A stretch of 64,000 nt of DNA from Herpetosiphon gulosus (GTDB lineage Bacteria; Chloroflexota; Chloroflexia; Chloroflexales; Herpetosiphonaceae), in NCBI RefSeq assembly GCF_039545135.1, contig NZ_BAABRU010000004.1, positions 62,001-126,000 of the forward strand, read 5' to 3'. Made by a program: the position numbers and the translations under genes. Under the pieces are notes generated by a model, which saw only the letters and a list, made by a program, of their open reading frames with translations, did no database searches and was not told where the DNA came from. Below are positions 1-8,089 of the stretch, in pieces; position 1 is the first letter of the stretch; every line of letters starts with the position of its first letter.

Positions 1-2
1 AA

Positions 3-152
3 GCCAAAAATGCAGGTTTATTGGCAATTCAAATTTTGGCAACCGCCGATGCCACCTTACAAGCCAAATTGATTGAATACAAACAAACCATGGCCGCCGA
101 ATCGCAAGCCAAAAACACACGGCTTCAGTCAAAGATAGAGCATAGAACATAG
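3..152 (+). CDS. purE: PurE C-terminus (5-(carboxyamino)imidazole ribonucleotide mutase), cut by window edge
   Basis: Only the last 49 codons are present, in the third frame, and the gene enters from the left edge. The translation begins AKNAGLLAIQILATAD and continues with an LQAKLIEYKQTMAAE-type helix, which matches the C-terminal helix of class I PurE in de novo purine synthesis. The final residues (KIEHRT, then TAG at 150-152) are encoded by a heptanucleotide repeat of the AGAACAT type, so the repeat seems to have replaced the original 3' end and supplied the stop. The catalytic domain lies outside the window, so identity rests on the tail alone. Confidence 0.75.
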   Translation, partial: AKNAGLLAIQILATADATLQAKLIEYKQTMAAESQAKNTRLQSKIEHRT

Positions 153-232
153 AACATTGGCTATGGACTATTGGCTTAGAAGTTCCAAGCAATCGCCGAT
201 AGCTCATAGCCTTCAGCCGATAGCCATCCTAC
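135..232. repeat. Degenerate 7-bp tandem repeat block
   Basis: The stretch reads as consecutive heptamers: AGAGCAT, AGAACAT, AGAACAT, TGGCTAT, GGACTAT, then after a short break CGATAGC, TCATAGC, CTTCAGC, CGATAGC. The 7-bp phase persists while the words drift. The same words recur in other gaps of this window. Confidence 0.75.
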
Positions 233-257
233 AGCTCTGCGCCTCTGCGTTAATATT

Positions 258-767
258 TCAAGCTTTGTTGCTTGCTACCAAACCATGGCGGCAATGAAAG
301 CCACTCGGCACAAGCAGGCGTTGCTCAAGCACTGCCGCCAACTCAACCTGTATTCCAGTTTGTAGCGCACAAGTGGCTGGCTCTTGATGCTCAGCATCTA
401 GTTGCGCAAGCGTGGCATAGCGCAAACCTTGATCAAACCAAAGCTGGGCATTGGCAAGATTGTAGAGCCGTAGCCAAAGCCACCAACTCAAGCGATAAGC
501 CGCATGATCAATTGGCACTCGCCGTTCGCGGGCCAACAAGCCATGGCCATAACTCGCAGTTTGATGCCAATAGATTGGGTTGATTAAGCTCGCGGTGAGG
601 CTAGTTTGATCACCGTTGCTCAGCGCTTGCGCAACCAAACGTGGCAAGGCTTGCAATCCAGCAAACGAAAGCCGCTCCTCGGGCAATGCTTGGTCGCTCA
701 GCATTTGCCAAGCCTGAAGCATCGCCTCGCGCTGAGCGTTAGTTAGTGCAAATTCCATCAATATCAT
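258..767 (-). CDS. Hypothetical protein (169 aa)
   Basis: I do not recognise a family. The protein is soluble and helical, rich in Leu, Ala and Gln, with Trp-rich stretches in the middle (SWWLWLRLYNLANAQLW around residues 94-110) and no signal peptide or membrane segment. The chosen ATG has GGAG about 9 nt upstream; an alternative ATG lies three codons in. It is divergent from aroQ across a 77-nt gap. It could be a small uncharacterised enzyme or adaptor. Confidence 0.6.
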   Translation of the reverse strand: MILMEFALTNAQREAMLQAWQMLSDQALPEERLSFAGLQALPRLVAQALSNGDQTSLTASLINPIYWHQTASYGHGLLARERRVPIDHAAYRLSWWLWLRLYNLANAQLWFDQGLRYATLAQLDAEHQEPATCALQTGIQVELAAVLEQRLLVPSGFHCRHGLVASNKA

Positions 768-782
768 TCTCGCTGGCTCCGA

Positions 783-821
783 TTGACATAGCTTGGGCTT
801 GGCCGCACAATGGCCTACAAT
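783..821 (+). promoter_or_regulatory. Candidate aroQ promoter
   Basis: Two overlapping sigma70-like pairs are visible: TTGACA (783-788) with CACAAT (806-811), and TTGGGC (793-798) with TACAAT (816-821), each with a 17-nt spacer. They sit 24-60 nt before the aroQ start in the divergent gap. Which one is used cannot be read from sequence. Confidence 0.4.
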
Positions 822-844
822 TTGTCAATCAGGAGCAATTTAAT

Positions 845-1279
845 ATGCATCTTTTAGTGCTACAAGGCCCAAATCTTAACATGCTTGGCCAACGTGAGCC
901 AACAATTTATGGCTCAACCACGCTGGCCGATATTCATAGCGCTATGAACGCAAAAGCCGCCAGCGCAGCCATCGAATTGACCTTCGTGCAATCGAATCAT
1001 GAAGGCGTGTTGGTTGATACCCTCCACGCTCATTATGGTCAGATTCAGGGCATTATTATCAATCCAGGCGCACTCACCCACTATGGTTTGAGCCTGCGCG
1101 ATGGCTTAGCCTTGATGGATGTACCGATCATCGAAGTGCATTTATCGAACGTCTATGCACGTGAGGCCTTTCGGCATCACTCGGTGGTTGCGGCAATTGC
1201 CCAAGGCCAAATTAGCGGGCTTGGTTGGCAAGGCTATCTATATGCGCTCGATTGGTTTATCCAGCACAAAGCGGCTTAA
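845..1279 (+). CDS. aroQ: Type II 3-dehydroquinate dehydratase
   Basis: This enzyme catalyses the third step of the shikimate pathway, converting 3-dehydroquinate to 3-dehydroshikimate. The 144-aa protein has the family signatures: N-terminal LVLQGPNLNMLGQREPTIYG with the catalytic Tyr of the YG motif, the SNHEG loop near residue 50, the INPGALTHYGLSLRDGL segment, and EVHLSNVYAREAFRHHS with the conserved His. The start is the ATG opening MHLLVLQGP, preceded by AGGAGC; upstream in-frame codons are not conserved. Its TAA shares bases with the stop of the convergent gene (TTAA at 1276-1279). Confidence 0.95.
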   Translation: MHLLVLQGPNLNMLGQREPTIYGSTTLADIHSAMNAKAASAAIELTFVQSNHEGVLVDTLHAHYGQIQGIIINPGALTHYGLSLRDGLALMDVPIIEVHLSNVYAREAFRHHSVVAAIAQGQISGLGWQGYLYALDWFIQHKAA

Positions 1280-1674
1280 TCAGCCCATTGATCGATGATT
1301 GCTGGATGCTGACCCGCCTGCAAAAGCTGCGAGAGTTGCTGATGCTCAGCGGCAATCAAACGCTTAACCAATTCGCCTAAATACAACTCCCCCGCCGCAG
1401 TTTGGATGCGTTGAGCATAGCCAGCCCATGGAATTGCCGCGATGGCTTGGGCTAGCTGTTGACGTTGTTGTTGCCATTGCTCTAGGCTGTTGGCTGCATC
1501 AACCAACTGAGCTGGCCGATTGGCGTGAGCGGCACAATCATTGGTAGCTTGTTGCTCTAAGGCGATTAATTGAGCTAAATCTGTTGGCTGCACATACTGC
1601 ATCGCCGCCAAACTAGCCGCCCGCGAGCTTTGTAATAATTCTAAAATGGCTTCTTGTTCAACAAAAACCGCCAT
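1276..1674 (-). CDS. Hypothetical helical protein, convergent with aroQ
   Basis: The 132-aa, Gln- and Ala-rich protein is predicted to be almost wholly helical (residues 1-125) and has no membrane segment. The C-terminal helix (ELVKRLIAAEHQQLSQLL) weakly resembles the last helix of DinB/YfiT-like four-helix proteins, but no metal-binding His triad is visible, so I leave it unnamed. An in-frame ATG lies at the 5' end with AAGGAGT just upstream. Its stop codon overlaps that of aroQ. Confidence 0.6.
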   Translation of the reverse strand: MAVFVEQEAILELLQSSRAASLAAMQYVQPTDLAQLIALEQQATNDCAAHANRPAQLVDAANSLEQWQQQRQQLAQAIAAIPWAGYAQRIQTAAGELYLGELVKRLIAAEHQQLSQLLQAGQHPAIIDQWAD

Positions 1675-1764
1675 GGCAACTCCTTAATTAACAACAAATC
1701 ACGGTACGCACTCTATGATACGTACCGTGATGGATTTGCAATCGGTCGGGGGAAGGGCTTTCGG

Positions 1765-2415
1765 CTAGACCTGCTTGGATTCAGCTCGGCTACGGCGAAC
1801 TTTGAGTACGCGGTTTACCACAAACCAAATCAGGCCTACAGCAATAATTCCCAAAGCAACTTTTTCATAGCGATCAACTAAGCCAAGCACATTTTCCCAT
1901 TGCGAACCAAGCACAATCCCTGCATAGGTCAAAAGACCATTCCAGATCAATGAGCCAAAGGTTGTCCAAAGCAAAAAGCGCCCCATGGGCATGCGGTTCA
2001 TGCCTGCTGGAATTGAAATCAAACTACGCACCAAGGGAATCAAGCGCCCAGTAAATACTACAATCTCGCCATATTTAGCAAAGAAGCCCAAGGTTTTATC
2101 AATATCAGCTTCGCTGATGAAGAAGAATTTGCCATAGCGGCGGATAAAGCGCCGAATAATCGTTTCGTCGGCCCACATGCCAATATAATAGAGCGCCAGC
2201 GCACCCAACACTGCGCCAATTGTGCCAGCCAACAATACTGCAACAAGGTTCATCTCGCCTTTGCCAACAATAAAACCGGCAAATGGCATCACCAATTCTG
2301 AAGGGATCGGGGGAAAGAGGTTTTCGGCAAACATCACCAACGCAATGCCTGGATAGCCAAGCGCCGTAATAATCGCAGTAATAATTTCTTGAACTTTGTC
2401 CATTATTTCTGACAT
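1765..2415 (-). CDS. DedA (SNARE-associated/VTT) family membrane protein
   Basis: DedA proteins are polytopic inner-membrane proteins implicated in lipid-carrier recycling and envelope homeostasis. The 216-aa sequence shows the family motifs: AENLFPPIPSELVMPFAGF with the re-entrant-loop Glu and Pro residues (about 30-48), GALALYYIGMWADE, FTGRLIPLVRSLISIPAGMNRMP with conserved Arg residues (about 121-143), and a C-terminal membrane helix with a basic tail. The start at 2415 (MSEIMDKVQ) is chosen because AAAGGAGC lies 10 nt upstream; a longer frame of 20 more codons lacks a site. The substrate is unknown; undecaprenyl-phosphate or phospholipid flipping are family-level possibilities. Confidence 0.85.
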   Translation of the reverse strand: MSEIMDKVQEIITAIITALGYPGIALVMFAENLFPPIPSELVMPFAGFIVGKGEMNLVAVLLAGTIGAVLGALALYYIGMWADETIIRRFIRRYGKFFFISEADIDKTLGFFAKYGEIVVFTGRLIPLVRSLISIPAGMNRMPMGRFLLWTTFGSLIWNGLLTYAGIVLGSQWENVLGLVDRYEKVALGIIAVGLIWFVVNRVLKVRRSRAESKQV

Positions 2416-2504
2416 GAGTGTTTCTGCTCCTTTAAGTGGGGGTTGGTGGGCGGCATTTGTAGGCCACGCTTGCAAACAATACCCTAATCTCGATATTTCG
2501 ACAA

Positions 2505-2595
2505 GTGAGTCGAGGGGTCAGTTGCTAGGTTTCAGGGGCTTGTTGTTGATCCACGAAGGGCACGAAGGTTAAGTTTTTAGCCACAAATTCTACAG
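2505..2595. repeat. Intergenic 7-bp words plus a 9-bp CACGAAG module
   Basis: This is part of the 363-nt gap 2416-2778. It begins with period-7 text (GGGGTCA, GTTGCTA, GGTTTCA, GGGGCTT) and runs into TTGATCCACGAAGGGCACGAAG followed by a TTAAGTTTTTAGCCACAAATT tail. The same module occurs inverted at 10382-10433 and expanded at 30204-30296. The rest of the gap contains CTGACACCTGAATCC-type words and no gene that I can support. Confidence 0.65.
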
Positions 2596-2778
2596 ATTTG
2601 TTTAATGCTGCTGCGATAGCCAACTCACTTTGTGTTTGGCCGCTGCGTTAGAGATTGCGCATACGTCCTGGCAACTGACACCTGAATCCTAATCCCTTTT
2701 CATCCCTCATAATTCATCCTTCATCCTTAACTTTGCTTTATACTTAGGCTAACAACCAAACAGCGATGGAGGGATGGC

Positions 2779-5700
2779 GTGCACAAGCCCGATACCAAAC
2801 GACTGATTCCCCCAGGTTTTTTCCTTTTAGCGTTATTTGGCATTTTCTTAGCGATTGTCTTTGCCACTGAATCAACGCCCATGGCCGAGATTCGCTTCAA
2901 CGTGGATCGTGAGGCGGCCTTGCAGCGCTCGGAGGATGCGGTGCTGGGAGTGGGTGGCGATCCAAGCCAATTCACCCAAACAATCACGTTTGGCTCGAAC
3001 AACGATGCTCAATCGTATTTGATTCGCGAAGGCAGCCGCGAATTGCTCAATCAGCGGGTTGACGAAGATCTCAATCTTGCCAGTTGGAATGTGCGTTTTT
3101 GGCGTGAGCTTGATCCTGAACAATGGTTGGTTAGCATTTCGCCAACCACAGGCCGAATTTTGGCGATTAATCATCTGCGCCCCGATGAAGCAGCAGGAGC
3201 GAAATTAAGTCAAGCTGAGGCCTTGTTAATAGCGCAAGACCAATTGCCAATTCCGCTTGAACAATTGAGCTTGCTCGATCAATTTACCACGCAACAGCCT
3301 AACCGTACCGACCATACCTTTATTTGGCAGCGCCGTGATATCACTGATGCCGAAGCCCAATATCGCTACAGTGTCACGATTGCTGGCGATCAATTAGGCC
3401 AACTCGGCGAGTATTATTGGTTGCCGCAGTCGTGGTATTTGGATAAAGATTGGCAACTGCGCCGTGGTGGCATTCTCAACCACACTGGTTGGACGCTGAC
3501 CTATGCCCTAACTGCCTTGATTGGGGTGGCTTGGTTTATTCAGGCACGGCGAGGGCGGTTGCGCTGGCGTTGGGCCTTGCACCTTTTTGCGGCAGTTGCA
3601 GTAGTTGGTGTGTTGGTCATGCTCAACAGCATTCCGCTCGATTTGGCCCATTATGATATTAACCAAAGCCTGCCTGTTTATTGGGGTAATGTGCTCAGTG
3701 GCTATGTTGGTCAGCTCGTTGCCATTGCCAGCACGATCCTCTTGGCGGGCATGGCTGGCGAGGCGCTCGTTTGGGAAGAAACCGAAGGCACAGTTTCGTT
3801 GAGCGAAACCCTGACCCGCCGTGGATTAGTGAGTCGCCCAGTCGTGCAGGCTTTATGGATTGGCGGCTTGGTTGGAATCTTCCAATTAGGCTTTGTTTCG
3901 GCCTTTTATGCCTTGGGTAGCCGCTATTTTGGGGTTTGGTCGCCAGTTACGCCATTGTACGACGATACGATTGCTACACCGTTTCCAGCTTTGTATGGCA
4001 TGGCACTGGGCTTGTTGCCCGCCATCGGAGAGGAACTGATCTTTCGCTTGGGCGGGATTATGGTGTTGACTCGCTATTTTGGCCGACCCAAACTGGCAAT
4101 CATTGTCACGGCGGTGGTTTGGGCAGCTTTGCATGCCACCTATCCTCAACATCCATTTTATATTCGCGTGGTTGAATTAAGCATTATTGGGATTTTGTTT
4201 GGCTTTTTGAGCGTGCGTTACGGCGTGTTGGCCTCAATCGCTGCCCACTATACCTACAATGCCTCGCTGTATGTGCCGCTCTTTTGGAAAACTAATAACT
4301 TCTATTTGCTCAGCGGGATTGCCGCCGCCGCCTTGGTGTTGTGGTTGTTGATTCCTTCAATCATTCGCCAACTGCGTGGAGTTCCGCTTGAGAGCGATAA
4401 TACGATTCGCGCCGCGCTGCCGCCGCAAGTGCCCGAGCCAGTTGTGCCTCAATTGAGCTGGCAATGGCGACGCGATTGGAAATTATTTGCTGGTTTATCG
4501 GGCTTGGTCGCGGTTATATTGCTGGTAATTGGGCTGAATCGTGCGCCTGCCTTGGCTCGCAACGGTGTGCGCCAAGATATGGTTACCCGCACCGAAGCGC
4601 TAGCCCAAGAACGCAATATCGATCTAACGGGCCTGAATCCCAGCGTGACGGTTGTGGCCGATTGGGTTGACCTTGATTTGGCCTACATCTACGATCAACT
4701 AGATCCTGAGCAAACCGCTGCTGCGATTGAAAAAGGCACAGTTCGGGCGTGGAGCGTGCGCTGGTCGAATTGGGATCGGCCTGAGTATAGCTGGTTGGTG
4801 TATCTCGATCCGGCTGGGCGTTTGCTGTCGTATCGCTTGAGTTTGCCCGAAAATACCAGCGCGATTTCAACCACACTGGAGCAAGCTCAAACGATTGCAA
4901 CCACCCATGTCAGCCAATTTATCGCGCTTGAGCAGTATGAGTTGATCAATACCAGTACCAGCCAAAAGCCCAATCGTAGCGATTACACCTTTGTATGGCA
5001 GACCAAAATGCCATGGATTGCTGAGGCCTATCGGCGCTTTGAGGTGACGGTGGCAGGCGATCAAGTGATTACTAGCTCGTCCTCGATGTACACGCCGCCT
5101 GAATATCGGCGTGAGCGCGACCAAACCACCTTGAGCGAAAGTATTCTGAGCAATTTGCGCAGCGCCTTGCGCGGTATTCCGGCCACAATCTTGCCGATTT
5201 TAGGCTTGATTGGCATTTTTCGGCGGCGCACTGAGCTTTGGCCGTGGGTTTGGTTGGGGGTTATTGCCGGGATTGGCTACTTAATACAAGGTGCTGGGCG
5301 CTGGACATTTGCCCAAGTTAGCGAACTACCACGCTTTATTTTAGCTATCAGCCAAACCTTGGCTAATGCGGTCTTGAATGGTGGCGAGCTAGCCTTGTTA
5401 GGAGCAGGCGCAGCAACCGCTTGGAACCTGACCAAAAACGAACAACAATTGCCGCTTGAAGCCTTTATTCGGGCAATTCCGCATCGAATCCAAGATTTTG
5501 TGGCCGATCGGGCACAAGTTTTGCGGCGCGAAAGCATCGTATTGGGGATAATGATCGTGCCATGGATCTTGCTGATTCGCAGCAGCATTGGTTTTACAAC
5601 CGCCAAAGCTGGTTTTTGGGCCAGCGTCCAACCCCTGAACGCACAATCAGCAATGCTTGATATACTATTACAGGCAACATTTGATGCAATTACGACAAGT

Positions 5701-6063
5701 TTGCTCTTGATCGGTAGCCTGAGCATGCTAACATGGGTAGTACGTGGGAAGCAGCAGATCGCCTTGGCAATCACCTGTCTTGGAATCGCATTGGTTCTCT
5801 TGCCGTTGCGTGAACCAGTTCAATGGCTTGTTTTAGGCCTAGCTGTGCTGTTGAGCTTTGGGCTTGGCCGCATGCTGCGCTGGAATGGCTTGGCGTTCAC
5901 TGTTGCTTTATGGTTGGCAAACATTGTACCAGCCGCCCTAACCTTACTTGCAACAACCCCACTTGCATTGCAACTGAACGGCGCAGCCTTGATCGTGTTG
6001 CTCTGTGGCTTTTGCGGGTGGTATCTTGGTGGATGGTGGCAAACACAGAATGCAGAAAATTAA
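2779..6063 (+). CDS. Internally duplicated membrane protein with one CPBP (CAAX/Abi) protease domain
   Basis: The 1094-aa protein has two similar halves. Each carries an extracytoplasmic PepSY/YpmB-like domain (about 35-205 and 620-775; matching QPNRTDHTFIWQ and KPNRSDYTFVWQ, and VTIAGDQL and VTVAGDQV) flanked by membrane helices. Only the first half has a complete CPBP glutamic-protease signature: E418, E419 and R423 in EELIFR, H452 in WAALHA, and H490/N494 in HYTYN. The second membrane half lacks all of these. CPBP proteases cut within the membrane; PepSY domains often inhibit or sense. The start is a GTG preceded by GGAGGG; residues 13-30 form the first helix. Substrate unknown. It lies upstream of the PATAN-like gene with a 51-nt gap, possibly in one unit. 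Confidence 0.8.
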   Translation: MHKPDTKRLIPPGFFLLALFGIFLAIVFATESTPMAEIRFNVDREAALQRSEDAVLGVGGDPSQFTQTITFGSNNDAQSYLIREGSRELLNQRVDEDLNLASWNVRFWRELDPEQWLVSISPTTGRILAINHLRPDEAAGAKLSQAEALLIAQDQLPIPLEQLSLLDQFTTQQPNRTDHTFIWQRRDITDAEAQYRYSVTIAGDQLGQLGEYYWLPQSWYLDKDWQLRRGGILNHTGWTLTYALTALIGVAWFIQARRGRLRWRWALHLFAAVAVVGVLVMLNSIPLDLAHYDINQSLPVYWGNVLSGYVGQLVAIASTILLAGMAGEALVWEETEGTVSLSETLTRRGLVSRPVVQALWIGGLVGIFQLGFVSAFYALGSRYFGVWSPVTPLYDDTIATPFPALYGMALGLLPAIGEELIFRLGGIMVLTRYFGRPKLAIIVTAVVWAALHATYPQHPFYIRVVELSIIGILFGFLSVRYGVLASIAAHYTYNASLYVPLFWKTNNFYLLSGIAAAALVLWLLIPSIIRQLRGVPLESDNTIRAALPPQVPEPVVPQLSWQWRRDWKLFAGLSGLVAVILLVIGLNRAPALARNGVRQDMVTRTEALAQERNIDLTGLNPSVTVVADWVDLDLAYIYDQLDPEQTAAAIEKGTVRAWSVRWSNWDRPEYSWLVYLDPAGRLLSYRLSLPENTSAISTTLEQAQTIATTHVSQFIALEQYELINTSTSQKPNRSDYTFVWQTKMPWIAEAYRRFEVTVAGDQVITSSSSMYTPPEYRRERDQTTLSESILSNLRSALRGIPATILPILGLIGIFRRRTELWPWVWLGVIAGIGYLIQGAGRWTFAQVSELPRFILAISQTLANAVLNGGELALLGAGAATAWNLTKNEQQLPLEAFIRAIPHRIQDFVADRAQVLRRESIVLGIMIVPWILLIRSSIGFTTAKAGFWASVQPLNAQSAMLDILLQATFDAITTSLLLIGSLSMLTWVVRGKQQIALAITCLGIALVLLPLREPVQWLVLGLAVLLSFGLGRMLRWNGLAFTVALWLANIVPAALTLLATTPLALQLNGAALIVLLCGFCGWYLGGWWQTQNAEN

Positions 6064-6114
6064 TCAGACCTATACAATCACTCAGCGGGCTACTTGTTTG
6101 GTGTGGAGGATGTT

Positions 6115-7140
6115 ATGAATTCATTGGCGGCAATCCCGCACCTTCACGATCTACCACAAGTGGTTGAAACCGTGAAACGGCGACAATTATCGGGCCGACT
6201 CACATGGATCGATCACATAGATCGGGTGCATTTATTTTTTGTGGATGGGATTTTACGCCATGGCCAAGTAGACCCACATGGCCAAATTGGCGAAGATGCG
6301 GTGGATTGGCTGTTGACGCGGCGTTCGGGCCATTTCGAGTGGAATGCCGCTGATAATTTGTTTAAACCGGCGCATAGTATTAATGCCGATATGGTGGCAA
6401 ATTTTGATCGGTTGTTAACGATTATGGTCGAGGGCGAAATTTTAAATCGCCCACCTGAGCACGATTTTGCCCTGGAGTTTTTTGGACTCAGTGCTGCACC
6501 AATTCCCAAGGCCGCATTAATTCCTCAGCCTGTGCGGCGTTCGTTGGTGCTGCCACCAGGCGAACACGACCCCAACAGTAGCAAGCAATTGCAAAGCCTG
6601 CCCTTGGGCAAACAATTGGAATATTTGCAAACCCGCCGTTTCTCTGGTTATGTCTACTATCAACCAGGGGCGCAAAGCACGGGCTTTGTGATGGGGATTG
6701 TGCTGTTCAGCGAGGGCCATCTACGTGGCGTGCATGCCCAAGATTTGTCCAACGATCAGTGGTATAGCGCCAATCAGGCATTGCAACATTTGGCCAATGC
6801 CCATTCACAGCCAGAACTCTACCAAACTCCCGCCCGTTTGATCGATGCATGTGCCGCAATTGTTGGGGCTGATCCCAGTCGGCCTGTGGCGATTGCTGCT
6901 TCTAAAACGATTTTGCAACAAGTAGTGAACGATGTGCATAAACGCAGCGCTACTGGCGCGGTGCAATTATGTGTGCCCGATAAACCAACCCTATATGTGC
7001 CGTTTTACCAAGGCCAAGTGATTGGTATCTTGGAGCATGAATCGGGCAATAGTCGCTTGAAACCAATGCCCAATAATCATCCATTACCCTTTGGTGTACC
7101 CAATATCACCTTGCGTGTGCTCGAACAGGCCACCAAATAA
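6115..7140 (+). CDS. PATAN/DUF4388-like multi-domain protein
   Basis: The 341-aa soluble protein seems to hold related alpha/beta modules of the PATAN (DUF4388) type. Residues 1-110 match best (VKRRQLSGRLTWIDH, then a FVDGILRHGQVD hairpin and EDAVDWLL helix). A second, more diverged copy covers about 155-260 (LQTRRFSGYVYYQPG, VLFSEGHLRGVHA), and a third partial one follows (SATGAVQLCVP, PFYQGQVIGILEHE). PATAN domains are adaptor modules in response-regulator and gliding or chemotaxis-like pathways. The ATG at 6115 is chosen for GGAGGA 5 nt upstream. It is followed after 15 nt by another hypothetical gene, so the two are probably co-transcribed. Confidence 0.6.
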   Translation: MNSLAAIPHLHDLPQVVETVKRRQLSGRLTWIDHIDRVHLFFVDGILRHGQVDPHGQIGEDAVDWLLTRRSGHFEWNAADNLFKPAHSINADMVANFDRLLTIMVEGEILNRPPEHDFALEFFGLSAAPIPKAALIPQPVRRSLVLPPGEHDPNSSKQLQSLPLGKQLEYLQTRRFSGYVYYQPGAQSTGFVMGIVLFSEGHLRGVHAQDLSNDQWYSANQALQHLANAHSQPELYQTPARLIDACAAIVGADPSRPVAIAASKTILQQVVNDVHKRSATGAVQLCVPDKPTLYVPFYQGQVIGILEHESGNSRLKPMPNNHPLPFGVPNITLRVLEQATK

Positions 7141-7155
7141 CCATTAAGGTCAGCT

Positions 7156-7599
7156 ATGTCGCAACAAACCGAAATTATCGCTGGCTTAGAGCACTTGGCG
7201 CAACACTTTGTGCGCTCGGTGCAAAGCCAGCTTGGAATTGAGCTTGAATATAATCACGTGGCGGTGAAATGGCTCAATACCTATATCGAACAAATTCGCC
7301 CCAATTATGCGCCTGAACAAGTGCCGCCCAACTTGGTTCAATCGCTTGGGGCGTTTCTTGGAGCCTGCATTATTGCCAATTACGGCGGACGTTGGGGCCA
7401 CGAACACGAAAGCAACGATTGGGGCATTGCGCTGCCTGTCCAAGGGGGCGATATCTGGATTTATCCCTTCAACAAAGTCTATAAACATATTGCTGCTGGT
7501 GAAGAACATTCAGTCCGCATGTTTTACGAGGCTATTCCCAATCTGATCGATCCTAGCCGCAATTGGGGTGGGCCGCAAAGCATCGAGCTTACAACATAG
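7156..7599 (+). CDS. Hypothetical protein (147 aa)
   Basis: The family is not recognised. It is a soluble alpha/beta protein with a helical N-terminus, a central GAFLGACIIANYGGRW segment and a C-terminal half with aromatic strands (WGIALPVQGGDIWIYPFNKVYKH). This pattern recalls small T6SS-immunity- or SMI1-like proteins, but I see no diagnostic motif. It follows the PATAN-like gene by 15 nt. Its stop codon TAG (7597-7599) falls inside an ACATAGAGCATAG heptad, as for purE. Confidence 0.65.
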   Translation: MSQQTEIIAGLEHLAQHFVRSVQSQLGIELEYNHVAVKWLNTYIEQIRPNYAPEQVPPNLVQSLGAFLGACIIANYGGRWGHEHESNDWGIALPVQGGDIWIYPFNKVYKHIAAGEEHSVRMFYEAIPNLIDPSRNWGGPQSIELTT

Positions 7600-7630
7600 A
7601 GCATAGAACGTAAGCATGAGGGATCGATTT

Positions 7631-7664
7631 AGCGATCGGGCGGTAGTCGCTCGATCGCTTTTTT
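7631..7664 (+). terminator. Intrinsic terminator
   Basis: An 8-bp stem (AGCGATCG 7631-7638 with CGATCGCT 7652-7659) is followed by a run of six T. It ends the 2779-7599 gene group. Confidence 0.8.
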
Positions 7665-7736
7665 AACGCTGAGGAGTATATGATTATCGGCTATTAGATT
7701 AACAAAAGGCGGAGGTTCGGGTCGCGCCCATACCAA

Positions 7737-8075
7737 TCAACCTTTGTTATACACTGTTTCAGCAGGTGGATAACAAATAACTTCCAGCACATTCCCATTT
7801 GGGTCGCGTAGATAAAAGCCTTTTGTACCATCACGATGGCGATCGATCGGTTGGTTATGTTGGGTTGCTAAGGCGTTTAATTGCGTTTCATTAACCCGCA
7901 CCGCCACATGCGGCGGATGTTGATAGGCCATAACCAACGCTAATTTTCCTTGGCCAATCCGTAAAAAAGCCCATGTCTCATCAGCATATAATACCTGCGC
8001 CCCACATTGCTCAACATACCAAGCAGTTGATTCAGCAATATTATTAACTACAACCGCAACATGATCCATTTCCAT
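7737..8075 (-). CDS. VOC (glyoxalase/bleomycin-resistance) family protein
   Basis: This 112-aa protein is a single vicinal-oxygen-chelate half-fold unit pair. It opens with MDHVAVVVNNIAESTAWYVE, the usual first strand and helix with the metal-ligand-type His, and ends GFYLRDPNGNVLEVICY with the second conserved Glu. Members are metal-dependent lyases, dioxygenases or resistance proteins; the substrate cannot be told. The start is fixed by AAGGAG 7 nt upstream of ATG 8075. It lies 14 nt after the GT4 gene on the same strand, so they are likely co-transcribed. Confidence 0.8.
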   Translation of the reverse strand: MEMDHVAVVVNNIAESTAWYVEQCGAQVLYADETWAFLRIGQGKLALVMAYQHPPHVAVRVNETQLNALATQHNQPIDRHRDGTKGFYLRDPNGNVLEVICYPPAETVYNKG

Positions 8076-8089
8076 GGAGAAGCTCCTTG

